From: Viridibacterium silvisoli
Lineage (GTDB): Bacteria; Pseudomonadota; Gammaproteobacteria; Burkholderiales; Rhodocyclaceae
Length of the DNA: 64,000 nt
Assembly: GCF_036017035.1 (NCBI RefSeq)
Contig: NZ_JAYXHS010000001.1
Span: 744,001 to 808,000, forward strand
Direction of reading: 5' to 3'
The notes under the pieces were generated by a model, which was not told where the DNA came from, made no database searches, and worked only from the letters and a program-made list of their open reading frames with translations. The position numbers were made by a program, and so were the translations under genes. Every line of letters begins with the position of its first letter. Positions within the stretch are counted from its first letter, which is position 1. This document shows, piece by piece, positions 60,949 through 64,000 of this stretch.

Positions 60949-60967
60949 CTTGATCCGGCCAATCAAG
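60949..60967. promoter_or_regulatory. Operator-like motif CTTGAT-N7-ATCAAG, copy 1
   Basis: A 19-bp palindrome followed after one base by TTGAC (60969-60973), in the divergent region between the HTH-citrate synthase and DUF2252 genes. It is the same layout as the copy at 62553. It lies 36 bases upstream of the citrate-synthase-like start. Confidence 0.55.
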
Positions 60968-61053
60968 CTTGACTGCGACGGAACCTGCGATGGAACCAGC
61001 CAGGGCGACTTGCTATCCAATGCTGGTGGTATTCAATGAGTTCATGCCTCACG

Positions 61054-61058
61054 AGGAG
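61054..61058 (+). promoter_or_regulatory. Shine-Dalgarno AGGAG for the DUF2252 gene
   Basis: AGGAG is six bases before ATG 61065. The ATG at 61059 touches it and upstream ATGs (60969, 61020) lack one, so MAVAKLDAG is the likely N-terminus. Confidence 0.65.
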
Positions 61059-61064
61059 ATGACC

Positions 61065-62336
61065 ATGGCCGTCGCGAAACTGGATGCGGGTATCGACAAT
61101 AGCTACCGACAGATGCTGGCGGCCGACGAGGAGATGGAGCTGCTCGAAAGTTTCACCGCCAAACGTCCTTCGCTCGATGAGCGACTGAGCGCCGGCCGGG
61201 CGCTTCGGCAAGGCGTGCCGCGCACGTCGCACGCGAACTACGCACCCGCCCCCAAGCGGCCAGATCCGATCTCCATGCTGGAGAAGCAGAACCGCACGCG
61301 CGTGCAGAAACTGGTGCCGGTGCGCTTCGGCCGCATGCTGACCTCGCCCTTTGCCTTCCTGCGCGGCTCGGCCACGGTGATGGCCAATGACCTGTCGAAC
61401 ACGCCGGTCACCGGCCTGCCCGTGGCGGCTTGCGGCGACATGCACGTCGCCAACTTCGGGCTGTTCGGCTCGGCCGAGCGCAACCTCATTTTCGCCATCA
61501 ATGATTTCGACGAGATCCATCCTGGCCCGTGGGAGTGGGACCTCAAGCGCCTCGCCGCCAGCGCCGCAGTCGCCACCGTGTTCATGGGCGAGAACCGCAA
61601 CGCGGCAAGGCTGGCAGCGCGAAAGGTGGTGGAAAGCTACCGCCAGCGCATCCGCCGCTATGCGGAGATGGGCTTCCTGCAGGTCTGGTACGACTGCATC
61701 GACGAGCAGCGGATTCTCGAATCCGTCTCGCCCCTGCAACGCAACTCGGCCGAGCGCCTGATGAGCAAGGCGCGCGCGCGTGGTCACATCCGCACGCTCG
61801 ACCAGATGACGGAACAGGTCGACGGTGAGCACCGCATCGTTGAAGACATTCCGCTGATCGTGCGCGAGACGAAAATCAACTCCGGCATCGACGCCAAGGT
61901 GGCGCTCGATCGCATGCTGACCTCTTATCTCGAATCGATCACGCACGACCGCAAGCGCCTGCTGTCGCGCTATCGCATCGTCGACTCGGCGCGCAAGGTC
62001 GTCGGCGTCGGCAGCGTCGGTACGGGCTGCTGGGTCATCCTGCTGGAAGGACTGGATCACCGGGACCCGCTCTTCCTGCAGGTAAAGGAAGCCCAGCCCT
62101 CGGTGCTGGCGCCGTATGTCGATGCCAAGCTGGCGGTCACCAACCAAGGGCGCCGCGTGATCATCGGGCAGCGCCTCACGCAGGGCTCGCCGGACATCTT
62201 TCTCGGCTGGGGCGAAGTCGGCAAAACGCACTTCTACGTACGCCAGCTGGCCGACATGAAGGGCGGGCTCAAGCTCGCGAGCGACGACCGCGACCAACGC
62301 GACAGCTTCCCCGCCTACTGCGCGCTGTGCGGCTGA
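61065..62336 (+). CDS. DUF2252 family protein, truncated by an in-frame TGA
   Basis: A 423-residue product of a DUF2252 gene, a family with a kinase-like fold and unknown function. Conserved blocks are RFGRMLTSPFAFLRGSA, CGDMHVANFGLF, INDFDEIHPGPWEWDLKRLAAS (Asp pair reminiscent of phosphotransferases), RVVGVGSVGTGCW-type glycine loop and LGWGEVGKTHFYVRQLADMKG. At 62334-62336 a TGA interrupts the family's CGWALARAHA motif, where Trp (TGG) is expected. Homology continues in the same frame to 62534, so the C-terminal helix bundle is lost unless read through. Confidence 0.85.
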   Translation: MAVAKLDAGIDNSYRQMLAADEEMELLESFTAKRPSLDERLSAGRALRQGVPRTSHANYAPAPKRPDPISMLEKQNRTRVQKLVPVRFGRMLTSPFAFLRGSATVMANDLSNTPVTGLPVAACGDMHVANFGLFGSAERNLIFAINDFDEIHPGPWEWDLKRLAASAAVATVFMGENRNAARLAARKVVESYRQRIRRYAEMGFLQVWYDCIDEQRILESVSPLQRNSAERLMSKARARGHIRTLDQMTEQVDGEHRIVEDIPLIVRETKINSGIDAKVALDRMLTSYLESITHDRKRLLSRYRIVDSARKVVGVGSVGTGCWVILLEGLDHRDPLFLQVKEAQPSVLAPYVDAKLAVTNQGRRVIIGQRLTQGSPDIFLGWGEVGKTHFYVRQLADMKGGLKLASDDRDQRDSFPAYCALCG

Positions 62337-62534
62337 GCGCTGGCACTGGCGCATGCAAAATCCGGCGACCCGGCCATGATCGCTGGCTACTGCGGCAGCG
62401 GCGAAGTGCTGGACGAAGCCATTGCGGAATTCGCCATGAGCTACCTCGACCAGACGGAAAGAGACTACGAGGCACTGCGCGCGGCGCGACAAAGCGGGCG
62501 CATCCAGGTCAGCGACGAGGTCGTGGCGGATTGA
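62337..62534 (+). pseudogene. C-terminal remainder of the DUF2252 gene after the nonsense codon
   Basis: In phase with the preceding gene, 65 codons follow the TGA: ALALAHAKSGDPAMIAGYCG, then EAIAEFAMSYLDQTERDYEAL and a proper TGA at 62532-62534. This is the normal C-terminus of DUF2252 proteins. There is no new ribosome site. The reading frame is otherwise intact, so the nonsense change is recent, a sequencing error, or suppressed. Confidence 0.75.
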
Positions 62535-62552
62535 ACTTCGCAGCTGAATGAA

Positions 62553-62571
62553 CTTGATCTACTCGATCAAG
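62553..62571. promoter_or_regulatory. Operator-like motif CTTGAT-N7-ATCAAG, copy 2
   Basis: A 19-bp palindrome followed after one base by TTGAC (62573-62577), 59 bases before the methyltransferase ATG. TTGACG may serve as a -35 box, with TCCAAT (62596-62601) 18 bases downstream as -10, so the palindrome would sit just upstream of the polymerase site. Confidence 0.55.
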
Positions 62572-62630
62572 ATTGACGCTGCGTAGCGTGGAGTTCTCCA
62601 ATGGGCACTCACCCATCACGGAGAGATGCC

Positions 62631-63437
62631 ATGGACATGTCCGCACGCAACATCGATTTCGGCCGCACCGCCGACGACTACCGCCGCCATCGCGCCGGCT
62701 TCCCCGACTCGCTGTTCACACGCCTTGCCGTGCATGGCGTCGGCATTGCCGGACAACGCTTGCTCGACATCGGCACCGGAACGGGCAGCCTCGCGCGCGG
62801 CTTCGCCAGACGCGGCTGTCAGGTGACTGGCCTCGACCCATCGACGAATCTCACCGCACAGGCACGTGAACTGGATGGTGAAGCCGGCGTGAACATCGAC
62901 TACGTGACCTCGCGCATCGAAGACAACACCTTGCCCGATGCCAGCTTCGACATCGTCAGTGCCGGCCAGTGCTGGCACTGGTTCGACCGCCCGCGCGCCG
63001 CCGCGCAATGCTTCCGGTTGCTCAAGCCGGGCGGCATCGTGCTGTGCACGAATTTCGACTGGCTGCCAGCGCCCGGCAGCGTAGTCGAGGCGACCGAGAA
63101 GCTGATCCTCGAGCACAACCCGGCATGGACGGCACACAGCGGCCACGGCATCCACTACAAGGAATTCGCCGACCTCACCGGCGCCGGCTTCCACGCGCTG
63201 CAATCGTTCAGCTTCGACGAGGATGTGCCTTACACGCACGAAAGCTGGCGCGGGCGGATTCGGGCGAGTGCGGGGATTGCGGCGAGCTTGCCTGCGGACG
63301 CAGTGGCGCGATTCGATGCGGCGCATGCAGAGATGTTAGTAGCTCGCTTTCCACAGGAGACCTTGCTGACGCCGCATCGGATATTCGCACTAGTCGGACG
63401 AAAACCATATGGCGATGGCGAGCCACGTAGGGCGTAG
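62631..63437 (+). CDS. Class I SAM-dependent methyltransferase
   Basis: A 268-residue UbiE/COQ5-like methyltransferase: DFGRTADDYRRHRAGFP leader, motif I RLLDIGTGTGSLARGFA, acidic TGLDPS loop, FDIVSAGQCWHWFDRPRAAAQCFRLLKPGG (motifs II-III). Similar proteins methylate small molecules; substrate is unknown. GGAGAG precedes ATG 62631; an ATG at 62601 lacks a site. It follows DUF2252 and has its own copy of the shared operator motif. Confidence 0.85.
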   Translation: MDMSARNIDFGRTADDYRRHRAGFPDSLFTRLAVHGVGIAGQRLLDIGTGTGSLARGFARRGCQVTGLDPSTNLTAQARELDGEAGVNIDYVTSRIEDNTLPDASFDIVSAGQCWHWFDRPRAAAQCFRLLKPGGIVLCTNFDWLPAPGSVVEATEKLILEHNPAWTAHSGHGIHYKEFADLTGAGFHALQSFSFDEDVPYTHESWRGRIRASAGIAASLPADAVARFDAAHAEMLVARFPQETLLTPHRIFALVGRKPYGDGEPRRA

Positions 63438-63498
63438 TGCAAACTGCACGGCAGGTCGTCAGATATTAGGCGGAGTATCACTTCACGACCGATGCTCG

Positions 63499-64000
63499 TT
63501 ACGATCCAGCAGGCAAGAGAACAGCACATACAAGCAGTTGCCGATCAGCATAGGTATCAAGTACATCATCGGAAATAGCGCTTTTGATGTGCTCAGGGAT
63601 CCCCGCAGTAAATCCAGACACGTCATGCTGAATAAGCTTCAAATGGTGCTGTTCTCGCTCATCCAAGGTTTGTTGGAGTAACCACTCACACACGAATAGA
63701 ATTCCCATCCAACCACGCACTTCTTCAAGCGTCGCTCCCTCTTTCAGCGCCAAGTGCTTGAGAAGTATCCACGCCTGTTTCATGCGCCATAGCAACCGTG
63801 GGTTTGCGAATCCGCAACCATTGGCGTAGTCCGCGAACATCTCTGGCTCCTCCGCAAACTGCGCGAGGTATTTCTTCTCGATGAATGCCGATTGTGGTGA
63901 AACTCCGAGTGTCTCCGAAGGATGTGCACCGCTATTGGTCGGCCCGTGCGTATTCGCAGTTGGAGAAAGGATGTCCTTTGCCTTTTCAGCCCCTTCGTGG
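63499..64000 (-). CDS. Unrecognised protein, 5' part beyond window
   Basis: Open leftward frame entering at the right edge, with 166 codons visible to a stop at 63499. Sequence: an N-terminal linker (DILSPTANTHGPTNSG...), then a helical region (FIEKKYLAQFAEEPEMFADYANGCGF, MKQAWILLKHLALKEGATLEEVRGWM) and a C-terminal helix pair. No signal or family recognised. GC content is near 50%, clearly below its neighbours, suggesting horizontally acquired DNA starts here. An internal ATG at 63840 is a poor start because coding continues above it. Confidence 0.55.
   Translation of the reverse strand, partial: HEGAEKAKDILSPTANTHGPTNSGAHPSETLGVSPQSAFIEKKYLAQFAEEPEMFADYANGCGFANPRLLWRMKQAWILLKHLALKEGATLEEVRGWMGILFVCEWLLQQTLDEREQHHLKLIQHDVSGFTAGIPEHIKSAISDDVLDTYADRQLLVCAVLLPAGS

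Noticed and set aside
60963..62492. Leftward open frame of 509 codons opposite DUF2252
   Set aside because: Shadow of the DUF2252 frame; the conserved motifs are on the plus strand.
1..64000. CRISPR array, integrase, transposase or rRNA genes
   Set aside because: No regularly spaced repeats, no recombinase or transposase motifs and no rRNA sequence were seen. Repeats present are REP/MITE-like elements only.

Overview
The window looks like a chromosomal segment of a GC-rich betaproteobacterium, probably near the Rhodocyclales. The reasons are the complete ybgC-tolQRAB-pal-cpoB-queE block, a DksA of the one-cysteine alpha/beta type, two PEP-CTERM proteins, a DUF2782 protein, a 1,309-residue DUF3683 flavin/iron-sulfur fusion, and base composition near 60-65% GC. 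The assignment is inferred from gene content, not from a marker phylogeny.

Region 1 (1-14 kb) is mostly housekeeping: a PhzF-family fragment at the left edge, the DUF3683 oxidoreductase abutting pdxH, a beta-carbonic anhydrase, a SPOR protein, DsbA, an SDR, a leftward thiS-thiG-chorismate mutase-trmB operon, a DUF481 outer membrane protein, one tRNA-Gly(CCC), and a patatin/GntP-permease pair. A scar of an SGNH-type acyltransferase lies between the SDR and trmB.

Region 2 (14-28 kb) is more accessory. Two unrecognised small proteins lie between an AT-rich leader with a perfect FNR box and a strong terminator. OxyR diverges from a Do-family protease, which is followed by a possible 3'UTR-type small RNA. 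Then come a LacI regulator, an AKR-rdgB-DUF2782 operon, two PEP-CTERM proteins, and a MalT/LuxR-type regulator next to a hemerythrin-like protein and a membrane-anchored diheme cytochrome c.

Region 3 (27.7-41 kb) is cell envelope and information processing: a divergent MurA-like enzyme, polA, a LOG-family protein, the Tol-Pal operon, dksA and a double-STAS protein.

Region 4 (41-48 kb) holds the most unusual protein: a 1,396-residue membrane KAP-type NTPase carrying an outward-facing Ycf48/BNR-like beta-propeller. Beside it are an orphan NPPY adenine methyltransferase overlapping an S4 RNA-binding protein, and dapA.

Region 5 (48.5-58.5 kb) has a KefC-like transporter and a second cation/proton antiporter meeting at a shared terminator. 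A CecR/YbhG/YbhF/YbhR-like drug-efflux operon follows (TetR, HlyD, ABC ATPase, a HAD phosphatase, ABC permease, glycosyltransferase). Its promoter carries two perfect 16-bp palindromes, and its glycosyltransferase contains an in-frame dispersed repeat.

Region 6 (58.5-64 kb) holds a secreted WD40 propeller, a citrate-synthase-like protein with an N-terminal DNA-binding domain, a DUF2252 gene broken by an in-frame TGA, and a methyltransferase. The same 19-bp operator-like motif, CTTGAT-N7-ATCAAG followed by TTGAC, occurs before both DUF2252 and the methyltransferase, which suggests a small regulon. An unrecognised open frame runs off the right edge. There are no CRISPR arrays, rRNA genes, intact insertion sequences or integrases.
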